Shown here one piece after another: positions 33,292 to 44,902 of a stretch of 64,000 nt of DNA (position 1 is its first letter; every line of letters starts with the position of its first letter). The stretch spans positions 124,001 through 188,000 of the forward strand of contig JAIXMR010000008.1 of the NCBI GenBank assembly GCA_025677835.1. The letters are read 5' to 3'. The notes below the pieces were generated by a model that saw only the letters and a list, made by a program, of their open reading frames with translations, was not told the origin of the DNA and ran no database searches. The translations under genes and the position numbers were made by a program. The stretch comes from Sporodiniella umbellata. Lineage: Eukaryota > Mucoromycota > Mucoromycetes > Mucorales > Rhizopodaceae.

Positions 33292-34221
33292 ATGAGTGAT
33301 TGGGGTAAAGTTTTGCACAAGACCACTCTAATAGCCCCCCCCTTTTTTTTTTGGTCGTTCTAGACCACAAAGGAAAAGTTTTTACTCACCCTTTCGTTTA
33401 TTTATTTAGAAGAAGAAATTGACATCCAGGTAGCAGCCCCTAAAAAGAATCAATGGGATGATGAAGATGTTGAAGACGATGTCAAAGATGACTGGGAGGA
33501 TTCAGAAGAAGAAAAGCCTGAAGTCAAGAAAGTAGCTGCTGCTCCTATTAAGAAAAAGGTTCCTTTAAAGCAAAAGATTGCTGAAAAGCAAGCAGCTGAA
33601 GAACAAAAGAAGAAGGAGTTGGAAGAAAAAAAGAAACAAGGACAATCAGACGACGACGAAGAAGAAGACGCTTATGAACGTGCACAACGTTTACGTCAAT
33701 TGGAATTGGAAGCTGACATGATTAGCGCTACTGACCTTTTTAAGGGTGTCTCTATTGGTAATTAGCTTAAGAAAAAAAAAAGAGATTGTTTACTTATTCA
33801 GAACAGAGGACATGAAAGGAAAGCCTATCGAAGAATGGAAGCCAAAGAACCGTGTTGAATTAGATACTTATCGCAAGCGTTTAGTGGAAATCATCTCTGC
33901 TAGTTCTGTAATGTTCAATAAAAAAAATAATTGGGGGGAAAAGACAAGAGTAACTTATATCTTGTATAGAAATCAATCAACTATGGCTGGGTCATTGATG
34001 AATTGTTGCGCGATATTGCTGTCCCCCTAAAGGATACTGAAGTAAAGAAGGTGGCTGCCAGTTTGACTGCCATTGCCAACGAAAAGCAAAAGCAAGCTAA
34101 GGATGCTCTTAAAAAGACCAAAGGTAAGAGCAAACCACAACTCGCTGCAGCAGGAAAGAGTGGTGCCTCAGAAAGTAAATACAACGACATGGATGATGAT
34201 TATGATGACGACTTTATGTAA
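33292..34221 (+). CDS. HCR1: Translation initiation factor eIF3 subunit j (Hcr1)
   Basis: join(33292..33304,33410..33757,33807..33907,33970..34221), 237 aa. MSDWGEEEIDIQ... starts with the WGxE/D motif found in eIF3j, then WDDEDVEDDVKDDWEDSEEEKP, a Lys-rich coiled region, EDAYERAQRLRQLELEADM..ATDLFKG, LVEIISASSKSINYGWVIDELLRDIAVPLK, the conserved IANEKQKQAKDALKKTKGKSK, and an acidic/Phe end DDDYDDDFM. eIF3j binds the 40S decoding centre and aids initiation and recycling. The first exon is only 13 nt. Length is close to the family norm (about 240-265 aa). Confidence 0.93.
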
Positions 34222-35670
34222 AACAAAGAGAAAAAGTAAATAATGGAAACCAAAAAAACAGAAAAGAAATAAATTGCTACTTTAAAAATACATATACAAG
34301 AGATCTCTTCAACCAGACACTTATGAATAAACAAACACAGCCTAAACCTTTTTGTTCTTCCTGTCTTGTTGGAAAAAAGTGTCTATCCAAATTTTCAAAT
34401 TAACAGGTTTACGTTGCCCAAGGCTAAAGAGCGGCCATTGTTGATTAAAAACGTTGATCACACGCTTCATTTTTTCTAGAGACGGCAAGAATAGTATTGA
34501 CTGTCCTATCAGTTAGCGATCCACTTTAGTTATATGTTTAAATACAAAACTATGGAATTCAAATTATAGTCGCTAAAAATAGAAGACTATAGATAGCTTT
34601 TTTTTTTGCTTAGCGTAGTAAAACCATTCGGATAGTGTGGATTCAGCGTGCTTTTGAGAAGCAGTTCAGGTGCTACTGATTATTTACATGGACTTTGATT
34701 ACAAATACTATTAAAGAGTTTAGACACAGCCCCCTCCCCCCTAGGTTTAGCCATTTTCCATCGCTACCCTTTAGAACGAGACATAATGTTTTCCTTATTT
34801 AGATAGGTGCTATTGCAACCATTCTATTGCCTTACTATGCAGGCCTCTTTTTTGTTTTGTTTATCCAACAAACAACCGTTTGCTTCTTTTTGTTTGTTTG
34901 TTTATTTTAGAACATGGATTGTTTGGAAAAATACTCAGCTTTTTTTGTTTAATGTTGTTACGATTAATATAGACAGTGTTGACTACGCCTCGAAAAATAA
35001 CAGCTCAGAAAAGATACAGCAAAAGAATCACATCATGTATCTATAAAGATAAGATAAAAGCACCAAAGAAAGATATCGATGTTCTTTTTGTTACCATTTG
35101 AAGCTTTGGCCCAGATTGATAAGCGATGTACAGGAAGCTGCCTTTCTATAGAGATAAGCTGATGCGAATTTTCAGCGCATATTCGGTACGCCTTTCTCTT
35201 TTGTATTACAATAAGATAGAGCAAATGTATTTATCCAGTGACAGTTTGTTTGTTCTGAAGCATTCATTTATTATTCTTTTTTTTTTGCTTTTGCCTTTCT
35301 TTTTTATAAAAGCATCATTAGGATTTTTTTTTTAGAAAGTCTGTAATCATAATTGGTAATGACGATACATATGTTTTGCTTTGCACTGTTTTTATTACGC
35401 AGCTAAAAAAGAAATATTTTATCCCTGATCAGAGTTGTTGTACAGTTTCAAACGGAGGAAAAAGAAGAAAAAAACAGAAAAAAAGAGAAAGATGCACTGT
35501 CCAGGGATGTTTCTTTTTTTTTAGAGAAAGAACAATGATGGCATTGAAAGTAAATACAAATAGTACAAAACGCACCCCTATATCTAAGGTGGAGCACAGC
35601 CTTAACCAAGTCGAGTATTTTTCTTATCACCTGATCAAAGAGATATTGCGGACTTGGCAGAAAACCAAAC

Positions 35671-35710
<40 letters not shown>

Positions 35711-36739
35711 ACGCACACATACATGTGTATATATATTTATTGCCGTCTATTTACTCTCACTTTCTTTTTAGAATGGGGGCGGGGAGTAGACGGTGTAGAT
35801 CGGAAAAAAAACAAATCAGATTCTCAGACTGGTATAACAACAGATCAGGCTGGGAGTTTAACAAAATGGTAACAAAATCCTTATACGGTAAGAAGGAATA
35901 AGAGGATATAATAACCTGCGCTGTCTGTCTTTTTCAGTGACAGAATTTGCTTTCCAGTTTGTGTTCCTATTCACTCACCTCTTTCTTTTTTCTTTTTGAA
36001 TTTGCAAATAACAATAAAAGCTGAATTCGTTTTAGCAAAACAGAGAGCAGTGAATTTTTTTTTTTTATAAAAAAAAATAAAACAAGTAATGTGAGTAAAT
36101 GACACCAGAGTTTTCGATACCATCTGCACAAAAAGAAGCACTTTTTGCCTATTTCGGTAATGGATCCTCTTTCCTTGTCCCATGTATTTTATTGTTTGGA
36201 AACACAACCGAACGTTTTTTCAAACAGATGAGAAGCAGCCTGCACTACTTGCTTTTTTTAGAGCTTTCTCCACTTTTTGTTGTTTTCAATAGGTGTCTTA
36301 CCCTTCAAAAGAAACAAGTGTATGCTAGTAAAAAAAAAGTCATTGATCTTTAGGATATTTTTTTGTTTAGACACAGAACTTTTTAATCCATTCATTCATC
36401 AAAAGTAACACGATAGCTGTGAAACTGGTTTAAGCTTTCTAACCTTCGTTACCAACTATAAAAGAGCTTAAACTCCCATTCTACACTGCCCAAAAAAAGA
36501 CATTTGCTAGATCCATGGCTTACCTAATTCAACTGATCATTAGGCTTTAGCCAAACAACTCCGAACTTTACTGAAAAAAGAGCAAATAAATAGAAAGTGA
36601 GAGGATTATCTCTTTCTTAATCTTATCATTTTGAAATAGATTAAAACAAATCGAACTAAACGATTTATTGAACACAAAAGGCCCCCCTTTTTTTCCCTGT
36701 TTTTCTGTATTATTATTGTTTTTGATTAAAAAGAAAACC

Positions 36740-36773
<34 letters not shown>

Positions 36774-36996
36774 AAAAGAAATAAGAAAACGACGATTTGT
36801 TATTGCGTAGTACCGCTTCTTTCAGTCTGTAGGCTTATAATGTATAAATACAAGCCTATTTTAATTTCAACTTTTTCTTTCTTTTTTCTCCTTTTTTTTT
36901 TTTTTTTTTTTTTTTTGGAGCATATATATTTATATGCATATGTATGTGTGAGGTTCTATAATTACTATTGTTTCCTTTTTTTATATACCGAATAAA
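34222..36996. other. Gene-poor AT-rich interval with a CA microsatellite
   Basis: 2.8 kb. Short open frames at 35126-35872 and 35971-36353 have low complexity or repeat-derived sequence and no recognisable domain. A (CA)n tract lies at 35671-35720, a 31-A run at 36741-36771 and a 20+ T run at 36893-36916. I searched translated frames for a Zn2Cys6 motif that would extend the ERT1-like gene upstream and saw none. Confidence 0.4.
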
Positions 36997-38144
36997 ATGC
37001 TAGAGCCTACACCTTCGCCTGGATTACCAGAGACATTTAATAATAGAGAATTGCATATTTTAAAGTAAGAAGGGTGTGTGTGTTTAAATGAGTCTCTCTT
37101 TTTTCTCCCCAAAAATGACTTATTTATTTATTTTCTGACATGTATTTATTTGGATAGTGATTTTGGGAATGACATAACAATAAGCACCGATCGAGAAGAT
37201 CAATTCTATTTAACAGCAGCAGATCCTCCGGATGGTAAACCTGAGCAAAAGTTGGATAAAGTGATCAATGCGAAATACGAAGCTGGTTTTTTAAGGCCGT
37301 ATAATTATGTGAATGGCTATGCTCGATTACAGCGCTACATGGAGCAAAAGTAAGCTTTTGTTACAACTATTGATATTGGTATCTTAACGTTTGTTGGTAA
37401 AGTATGACGATTGATAACCGACAACGCATTCTTAATGTGATGGGCATGTTTCGACCTACTTTTCGAAAAGTCGCACAGTCTCTTACGGACACTGATCTGA
37501 TCTTGGTAGAAGAAGGATTTGAAAGACTCTTGCTGGATTATGACCGAGTCTTTAGTGCCATGTCTATTCCTGCCTGTCTATGGAGACGGACAGGTGAAAT
37601 ATATAAAGGAAACAAGGAATTTGCTGCTCTCATCAATGTCCCTTATGATACTTTACGTAATGTAAGTTCTCAACTATACTTATATTATATACACACGCCT
37701 ATTTATTTATTTTTCAGGGTCAGTTGTGTATTTATGAAATTATGGCAGAAGATTCGGTAGTTAATTATTGGGAGGTGAGAAAAATAATAATAGTAATAGA
37801 GGCAGTCTAATTAAAACAACGATTGAAATAAAACAAGAAATATGGAAACATAGCGTTTGATCCAAGACAAAAAGCCATCTTGACATCTTGTATACTCAAC
37901 TACCATCCTCGTAAAAACAAAAGGAACCCCATTACCCTGTCTTGTTGTTTTTCATTTACCGTGAGAAGAGATAGATTTAACATGTAAGCCCAAGTAAAAG
38001 GATAGCAGTATACATTTATCTAACACTTTTTTTTTTTTTTTTACAAGCCCTGTAAGTTTTTTTGTTTTATGACTCTTTGTATAACCTTTTTATTGTTAGA
38101 CTTTGATTGTAGGCAACTTTTTGCCCATAGACACAAGAGCTTAA
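36997..38144 (+). CDS. ERT1/AcuK-like PAS-domain protein lacking a visible Zn2Cys6 domain
   Basis: join(36997..37064,37158..37349,37403..37661,37718..37774,37838..37983,38048..38051,38100..38144), 256 aa. The protein begins MLEPTPSPGLPETF, has KVINAKYEAGFLRPYNYVNGYARLQRYM, IFRP-like MFRPTFRKVAQSLTDTDLILVEEGFERLLLDYDRVF, then the PAS-like ACLWRRTGEIYKGNKEFA, LCIYEIMAEDSVVNYWEKYGNIAF and LSCCFSFTVRRDRFNIPTLIVGNFLP. These blocks match the C-terminal half of the gluconeogenesis activators ERT1/AcuK/AcuM. No CxxCRxxxxxC cluster is present in this model. It may be a DNA-binding-free partner, or an upstream exon was missed. Exon 6 is four bases long (separate entry). A Zn2Cys6-containing paralogue would be expected elsewhere in the genome. 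Confidence 0.88.
38048..38051 (+). other. 4-nt microexon (CCCT) of the ERT1-like gene
   Basis: Acceptor TTTTTACAAG before it and donor GTAAGTTTT after it. Without it, exon 5 (..RFN-AT) joined to exon 7 gives a stop after two codons. With it the frame reads RFN-I-P-TLIVGNFLP, the conserved end IPxxIVGNF(I/L)P of ERT1 proteins. Flanking introns are 64 and 48 bp. Confidence 0.8.
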
Positions 38145-38259
38145 CATGCCCTACCGTGATCCTTAAATTACCATCATTTATATCGTCTGTATATTCTCTT
38201 TCTTTTATTTCCATATATAAAATCTCTCTTTCCTCCCTCCCCCTTCTATTTTATATGTT

Positions 38260-40190
38260 CTATGATTCTTTTAATCCATTAGCCATACCACTCAATAATT
38301 TAGCCAGACCATAAGCACCCGCGTCAGGTACATTGGCTTCCATGACCTGTTCGCTGGATAAATAAGATGACCTTCCGAGATGAGAAGGCATGGTACGTGT
38401 ACTTTCAGCACCTTCTTTTGCCAATTCAACAGACCGAAAGAACCCTTGGGTTTTTAACGATTCAACAAAAGGGCATAGGGTATCCATCAGCGTACGATCA
38501 CCTACTCTGGCCTTGGTATAAGACATTAAGACCTGAAGGGCATCCTCAAGTGCCATGACCCAGACTTGATCCGCAGTTTTGTGTTGTACGAGTCCATTTG
38601 CCAAAGCATTAAGAAAAATGCAATAGAGAGCAGAAGAGGTACCTCCTACAGAAGTTTCAATCGTTTCAGCAATTGCCAATAACGTATCAGATGTGGATAG
38701 TAAGGGATAGTTGGGCAATTGATCCAAAATAGCTAATAGTGAATTTTTTTTTTTTTTTTTTTTACGAAAGAGGGAAGGTTATGTAAACATACTCATCAGG
38801 ATACTTTTTTTGGTGCATCCTTTTCTTACCTAAAGCTGCAGTTTTCAATGTCTGTCCACAATCCCCATCACCTAACAAGGTATCGTACTGTGTGATTTCA
38901 GGTTCGGCTTGAATTACAGCATGAGAAGCGCCTTGAATAGCTTGAATCATTTTAGGGACTGAAACAACTAGAATAAAACATGTTATTTAAAAAAAAAAAG
39001 ATGAACAGGTATCTATGTATATATAACCTTGAGCAGAAGACTTTAGGGTGGCCTGTTCTTTTTTTTGCTCTGGAGGATGATCTTCAATCAAAGAAGAAAA
39101 CGAAAGAGCAGGAGCCTGAGGCCAGCCTGAGAGACTTACAGGATGGTCAAGAAGACTAAGAATCGAGGGATCTTGAAGGGTCATGATAGAAATTGAAAAA
39201 CCAGGCATGTTCAGGCTGCTTAGAAACGAACCCGCATATACTCTTTCCAGTGTGAGACCCATAGCCAAGACATGTTCTACCGTTTCTTTTACAGCCAGAT
39301 GAAGTTCGATAGCGGGAAGACCTCCAAGATTGTTGACCAAGATAACAACAGGAGTGCCTGGATCAAGAGAAAGATAAGCGCGGTCCTTGTCCTCTTGACA
39401 GGTTAAGAGATCCATCATACGACCAACCATAGTGTGCGCATCCATCAAGGGTGTCTTTAGAAATCCTGACTCGTTATGGATACCCATACCCAACTCAAGT
39501 TCGTCAGATGCTAACTGACTTAACGATAAACTTCCTGGAACATGACAATGATCAAAGGCAACACCAAGCGTAGCACTGTGATCGATTGTGTACTGAACAA
39601 TTTGACGAACTTTTTCTAGTGGCGCTCTTTAATCAACCAAAGCATGCTTAGTAATAGAACCACTCCTCTTTTTTTTTTTTCTTTGTATTGTACCCTCGAG
39701 CGGCCAAAGCACCGGCTAATTTGATTGCCATTACCGTGGCCGCCATGCCGCGTCGACCTACTTTGGCGTTCTTTTTTCTTCCAATAGCGACATCATCCCC
39801 GACCGAGATCATGTCTACCTTTATTCCCTTTGCTTTGGCACGTTCCACGGCCAATCCGAAGTTAAGGCAGTCACCTGTATAATTCATTACGATGACCAGC
39901 GTACCATGGGGTGATTGAACGCGTTCCAGGGCGGCCAGGACCTGACTTGAAGAAGGAGAGGCAAATACATGGCCAGCTACGTTGGCTGCCAATCCGCCCT
40001 GGCCTACCATGCCCGCGTACCCAGGTTCATGGCCCGACCCACCACCTGAGATCAGAGTGACCTGCTGGGAGGCCATCGTCTGGATATCTGCATAACAAAT
40101 CACTTTTTCCGACCTGATATATCTCAACTGGGGATGGCTATAGCATAACCCCTCTAAGCTCTCGGATACTAAATTTTCGCTGGTATTCAT
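38260..40190 (-). CDS. DAK: Dihydroxyacetone kinase (DAK, DhaK-DhaL fusion)
   Basis: complement(join(38260..38732,38830..38967,39028..39626,39694..40190)), 568 aa. ATP-dependent kinase that makes dihydroxyacetone phosphate. The DhaK half has ISGGGSGHEPGYAGMVG (substrate pocket), MNYTGDCLNFGLAVERAK, VGRRGMAATV and GMGIHNESG with the His (about 216) that binds the substrate covalently; the usual HGE is HNE here. VNNLGGLPAIEL and YAGSFLSSLNMPGFSISI close this half. The DhaL half has TLLGDGDCGQTLKTAA (Mg-binding Asp loop), ETSVGGTSSALYCIFLNALA and DAGAYGLAKLL. The order and length match fungal DAK1/DAK2. Used for glycerol and dihydroxyacetone detoxification or assimilation in the cytosol. The acceptor of exon 3 could also be at 38958, nine bases shorter. 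Convergent with the ERT1-like gene. Confidence 0.95.
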
Positions 40191-41872
40191 AACATGTTTG
40201 GCTGTGGTTCATTTTTAGTTTTTTAATGTTTTTTTCAATACAACACGCCTACCAAAGCTCTTTTTTTTTTTATACGCTCAAAAAAAAAAAAAAAAGGAGG
40301 GAAAGGTAGGAGAGGAAGAAAAAACAAAAATAATAACAATAATACTAGTACTATTTATTTATTTTGTACACTTGAACTGTCGTGTTATTAAAACTGAGAT
40401 GTGTTTAAACAGCCTTGAAAGAGAGAGAAAGAAGGGGAAGTACGTTTGCTGATAAAAAAAGAGAAAATTGTAATATAAACTAACAAGAACTAGCTTTAGA
40501 TTTTAGAACAAAAGACAAACGATCCCCAAAGAAAGGTGGATAAAAAGCTCAGCATTCTTTCAATCAAGGTTTGATAATCTCTGTTTCACAAACAGGCTTT
40601 CAAGTCATTTTGCTGACTCAAAAGGAATAGAAACTGCGGATAAGGAGAATGATGAGAGAAATGTCATTTTATATGAAAAAGAAAAAGTGATGACGTGCAT
40701 CAAGCTATATAAATATCACTCTATATATATATATGTGTGTGTGAACGCCCACCTTCCCCCCAGATTGTGTATCAACCGACATTCTCCTTTTCTGTCCAAA
40801 AAAGAAACCAACGATGTCTAGACAAGTAAAGAGACCATGTGAAGGAAGGATAAATATGTAAAAGGGAAAGAAATAATGGTAGTCTTGTCTTGGTCCAAGA
40901 ACCGCAGGCGAATGCGGCTATATATAAATATATACATGTGTGTGTGTGTGTGTGAGTGTGTGATGATACGGGCGAGAAGGAAGGCACAGCAAGAATTCAC
41001 AACTTTATCGATCTTTATGCTGCTTTCTTAAGCTTCTTTTTTTAAAGCAAAGCAGCTTTATTTATTTTTATTTATGAAATGAACATCACAACGACAACAA
41101 CAAGAGAAAATAGCAAGGAAAAAAAACAAGTGAGTTTATTTCATCTAGTGCTCATCACAAGTCGCAGCTGATGTAACACCAAAAATTTAAATTTGGTAGA
41201 ATTGCTGCGGTTTTGTTTTTTCAATAAGCCACGGCTGGAAATGGAAATTCCGCGAGATATAAAAATCAAAAACTGGCCTTTTTCTTTCTTTTTTTCTCTT
41301 TTTTCCCTCACTGCGGAGCAACAGTTTATTTCACACACACACACACCCACATACATTTCTACATTTACTCTTTTCCCCCCTTTTTCTACTACACACACAC
41401 CTTAATTCAGCCTATTTTATTTTTCATTGTTTGAGAAGAGTAGACTAGCAGCACCAGCGACCTAAGCGCCCACGCCTCATTAAAATTAAGAAGAAAAAGA
41501 AAAAGCGTAAACTAACGACCTCCCAACCACCCACCAACTTCAGTAAAACTTTACTCTTAGTGTACGGATTATTGATTAAAACAACTAAATAATCACAACG
41601 CACACACTCACCCTTTTTTTTTTCTTTATATAACTAAACACACACCTTTTCTACACTCCACCCATAAACACACACTCTTTACTTTTACTATGTTTTCTTT
41701 TCTTTTTCTCTAAATAATTATTTACTTTATTCAGTCTATAACAAAAACCAGAAAAAAAAAGAGAAAAAAAAAAAAAAAAAAAAAAAAAGAACCCTATTTT
41801 ACTCTTTGCTCCACCCTTTTTTTTTTTTTTCTTTCCCGCCCCCTTTTCTCCCCCTCTTTTCTATTGCCTTGA
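40191..41872. other. Intergenic, upstream of DAK and of the cyclin gene
   Basis: 1.7 kb between divergent genes. CA/GT microsatellites at about 40731-40742, 40936-40960 and 41330-41400, and a 27-A run near 41763-41788 followed by pyrimidine tracts before the cyclin ATG. Low-complexity frames over the repeats are not genes. Confidence 0.45.
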
Positions 41873-42938
41873 ATGATCACTATCCAACTACCCAGTCCAG
41901 CCAACCACCCAAAACCTACTACTACACTGTCAAAAGATGAAAATGCTTTGACCGAAGAACAACCTTGCGAGAAATACATGCAATTCATGGATTCTTCCCG
42001 TCAAGAACGTACGTTTATGATTGAAAAACTAATTGGTAAGTTTCTTTTTGGCAACGCGCACATATACAAACAATGCACGCACAAACAAACACACATACGC
42101 ACCCTTTTCTTTTTTATGTTGTATCTGTTGTTGGAATACAAAGGGATTTTTTTTTTTTTTTTTTTGAAAAAAAAAAAAAAAAAAAAAAAAAAAAACAATA
42201 CAACACGCCTGCGAAACGCACACAAGGAAAGGGTTATGTGCCTAAAGGAATAGAAAATGTGAAGGGCTAACACAACTTATAGAGACGTTTGCGAATGTGA
42301 TTGATTCAATCTGGCACCCCAAGTTTGCGGAAGGGGAAAGCAAAGTAGTGCCGACTCGAGGGTTTATCAACGAAATACTGAAGCGATCCAAAGCCACTTA
42401 CTCCACTGTGCAAGTGAGCTTATTCTATGTCTTTCGAGTGAAAAAAGTAGTTCAATACAAACTGCAACAACAACGCTCAAAGAACAAGAGCCACCCCATG
42501 GATGATTTGATGTGCTGCGGACGCCGTATGTTCCTGGCATCCCTCATGCTTGCCTCCAAATACCTTCACGATCGAAATTACCAAAACAAGGCATGGGCAC
42601 AACTGACAGGTCTTAAGCTGGAAGAAATCAACGCTGCTGAAATGGCCTTTCTCCACCTTATCGACTACCGTCTCTATGTGTCCAAGCCCACCTTTGACCA
42701 ATGGTATACGCAACTTCACGGTCACATCCAAAAGGGCTTTGCCAAAAAACCTCAGCACAGCATCCCTGCCACCCCTCCTCATACACCACCACCTCAGACA
42801 GGCTACACTCGATCCGACTCGGGCATCTCCCTTCTCTCGCCTCCTCCTTCAGACGAAGAAAACTTTTCAACTGCTCATAAAAGAGCGTCCTCAGACGATG
42901 AACCTCTCTTTTGTGCTAAAAGGTTTTGCCAACAATAG
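41873..42938 (+). CDS. Pho85-type (PCL/Pho80 family) cyclin
   Basis: join(41873..42035,42283..42938), 272 aa. After a disordered start the cyclin box begins: ETFANVIDSIW, TRGFINEILKRSKATYSTVQVSLFYVFRVKKVV, CGRRMFLASLMLASKYLHDRNYQNKAWAQLTGL and EINAAEMAFLHLIDYRLYVSKPTFDQWYTQL. The FLASLMLASKYLxDRxYxNKAWAxLTGL block is the hallmark of Pcl5/Clg1-like partners of the Pho85 (CDK5-like) kinase. A Pro/Ser-rich C-terminal tail with TPPHTPP and SPPPSDEE sites is a likely phosphodegron (inference). The 247-bp intron is long for this genome and carries opposed T17 and A24 tracts that can form a hairpin. Confidence 0.9.
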
Positions 42939-43749
42939 CACTTACTTTCCCCCCCCTCCCCGCCCCCTTTATTATTTCTCTGTACATTATTTTTTTTTTT
43001 TTTTTTTATTATTACAAGGAAAAAAAAAATCAAAGGAAAAACAAAAGAAAGACGACTGCAAACAAAAGCCATTTTTTTCTTTTTTCATTGTTTCTTTACT
43101 TCTTTTTCGTTCCAAATACCTCTTTTATTATAAATACTTTATCTTTTCTAAACCTTTTTTGTTCAATAAACAAGCTACTCTTTTTTTTTTTTTTTTTTTA
43201 CAACACTCTTTAGACTGCGGAAAAATGAAAGAACCAATCAAAATCCTCTTTTTTTTTTTTTTTAATTGACTGCGTAAAGAAAGAGTTGCCATGACGATAG
43301 ACGACTGTGTATTGGCTGAATACGAATTGTCATGACTACTTGTAGTGGCCAAAAAAAAAAAAAAAAATAAAAAAAAAAAAAAAGGCGCCAATTGGCGTTG
43401 AATGAAGAAAATGATAATTTAGACTTGATTGGGTTAAACACCTATGGATTTCAATTCATTCAACCAAGGTGATTGACTTTTTAAGCTGTATTTAAATTGA
43501 CACATTATTTTTTTTTAAAAAAAAACAAGCGCTTTTTGCAAAGCGTTGTTAAAAAATAGGTCAAAGGGGAGGGGAGGGGAGGGGGGGGGGAGTCATCAAA
43601 CATGAAAATGAAAATAAAATACACTATAATAGTATCTACTACATATTTACTTGATTTGCCAAGAACTATCTCGAGCTGAACAATGTTCAATATTATTAAA
43701 GATTTGACGCTTGTATGAATAGAAATGGAGTTGGCTTTTGTTTTCTAAA
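42939..43749. other. Intergenic with homopolymer tracts
   Basis: About 800 bp with many T and A runs of 15-24 bases and a G-rich AGGGGAGGGGAGGGG run at about 43566-43590, a possible quadruplex-forming stretch. No gene. Confidence 0.4.
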
Positions 43750-44902
43750 TTAGGAGTGGTGATTCACTTTTGATGGTATTTCACCCTTATTTGAAGTTCT
43801 TTTCGTCCTAAAGTCAATGGAAATGCGTTCATCGATTTCTTTGTTGGTGTAATTCACATCTGTGCTAAAATAAAATGCTAAAGTTTTTCTATTGTTTGAT
43901 AGCATAGATTCGTGGATTGCTTTTATACACAACCTCATCTGTCTTTCCCTTAGATTATTTACAGTTTCTAAATTAATGACCAGCCTCACTGTAGGTGAAA
44001 CGTAATCTAAATAGCAATAAACGCTTTTGTGCTCAGGAAGGACAAAAGTCTGGCTTTTTACAAGGAAGATGCTAGAATCCTGAGTAAAAAAAAAAAAAAA
44101 AAAAAAAAAAGGGAAAAGTCTTTTCCGAATACTTTAACCTACAAGCAACTGAAAAAAGTCCGCTTTAGAAATTATTTGGCATGAGTCTAGATCTTTTTCG
44201 ACCGTTTTCTTGTAAAGATATTGGCATATTATTATAATCAAGAATGTCGCGTTTTCATCAATTGATGTTGAATCGATTGACAAAAATCGCTCTAGACAAA
44301 AGGTGGTGGACAGACTAATTTATTAAAGCCATGCTAGTTTTGTTCAGATCAGAGTCAACTAAACAACCTTTGGCAAGTATACAGAAAGTAGAAACCAAGA
44401 AACAATGGTCTGTTTTTTTTTTTTTTTTTTTTTTTTTCTGAGTTGTATTCTATTGTGTACAAATGCACTCTTGTGCTTTTGTATTCGTTTTTTTTTTTTT
44501 TTTTTTTTTTTTTCTTTTACCCCACCATGCTCACTTGTGAGGTAATTGGGCTCGATTCTAGTACGTTGAGAGTCTATAAAAGTAGGTGTGGCATGGCTTA
44601 GGGCGAGTGTTTATTGAAGGTGAAAGGCGTTTGAATGGATCACAAATTTTTTTGGTTCTAAGCAATGGTTGATCAAACAATGTCAACACAAGTCTACGTA
44701 AAAAGAGTCATTACACTTTGAGTCATATTCTGATATGACCAAGTCAAGAGCTTCCCTAGTGCAATTAGCAATCACAAGACGTACACCTTGAGTGAACTCA
44801 GTTGTGTATAACGGTACCTAGGCAATGGTAACCTCTGTAGTGTCAAAAAAACATACGGTATGTTGTTGTAACAAAAGTTCAGATTCTATCAAAACCACAC
44901 GT
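43750..44902 (-). CDS. Unrecognised multi-exon gene, 5' end unresolved
   Basis: The last two exons are firm: complement(43750..44079) and complement(44143..44314), joined in frame and giving FCLERFLSIDSTSIDENATF, LIIIICQYLYKKTVEKDLDS, SIFLVKSQTFVLPEHKSVY, CYLDYVSPTVRLVINLETVN and a basic C-terminus. Upstream, in-frame exon-like blocks with good splice sites occur at 44535-44573 (TLNVLESSPITSQ), 44698-44817 (VPLYTTEFTQGVRLVIANC, REALDLVISEYDSKCNDSFY) and 44857-44902 (RVVLIESELLLQQHT). One or more small exons in 44315-44534 are missing from this model. A further coding-like stretch lies at 44945-45290 (MYTPPSKIQIDQIRKKKLH, RRLIYLQPRVATLDRR), so the gene may start near 45264. Mixed helix/strand character; no family recognised. 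It could also be a decaying gene. Confidence 0.45.

Noticed and set aside
35448..35872. ORFs made of Thr-His or Val-Cys repeats
   Set aside because: They are translations of the CA/GT microsatellite.
42029..42273. Overlapping Lys/Phe-rich frames on both strands
   Set aside because: They lie in the cyclin intron and are produced by the T and A tracts.
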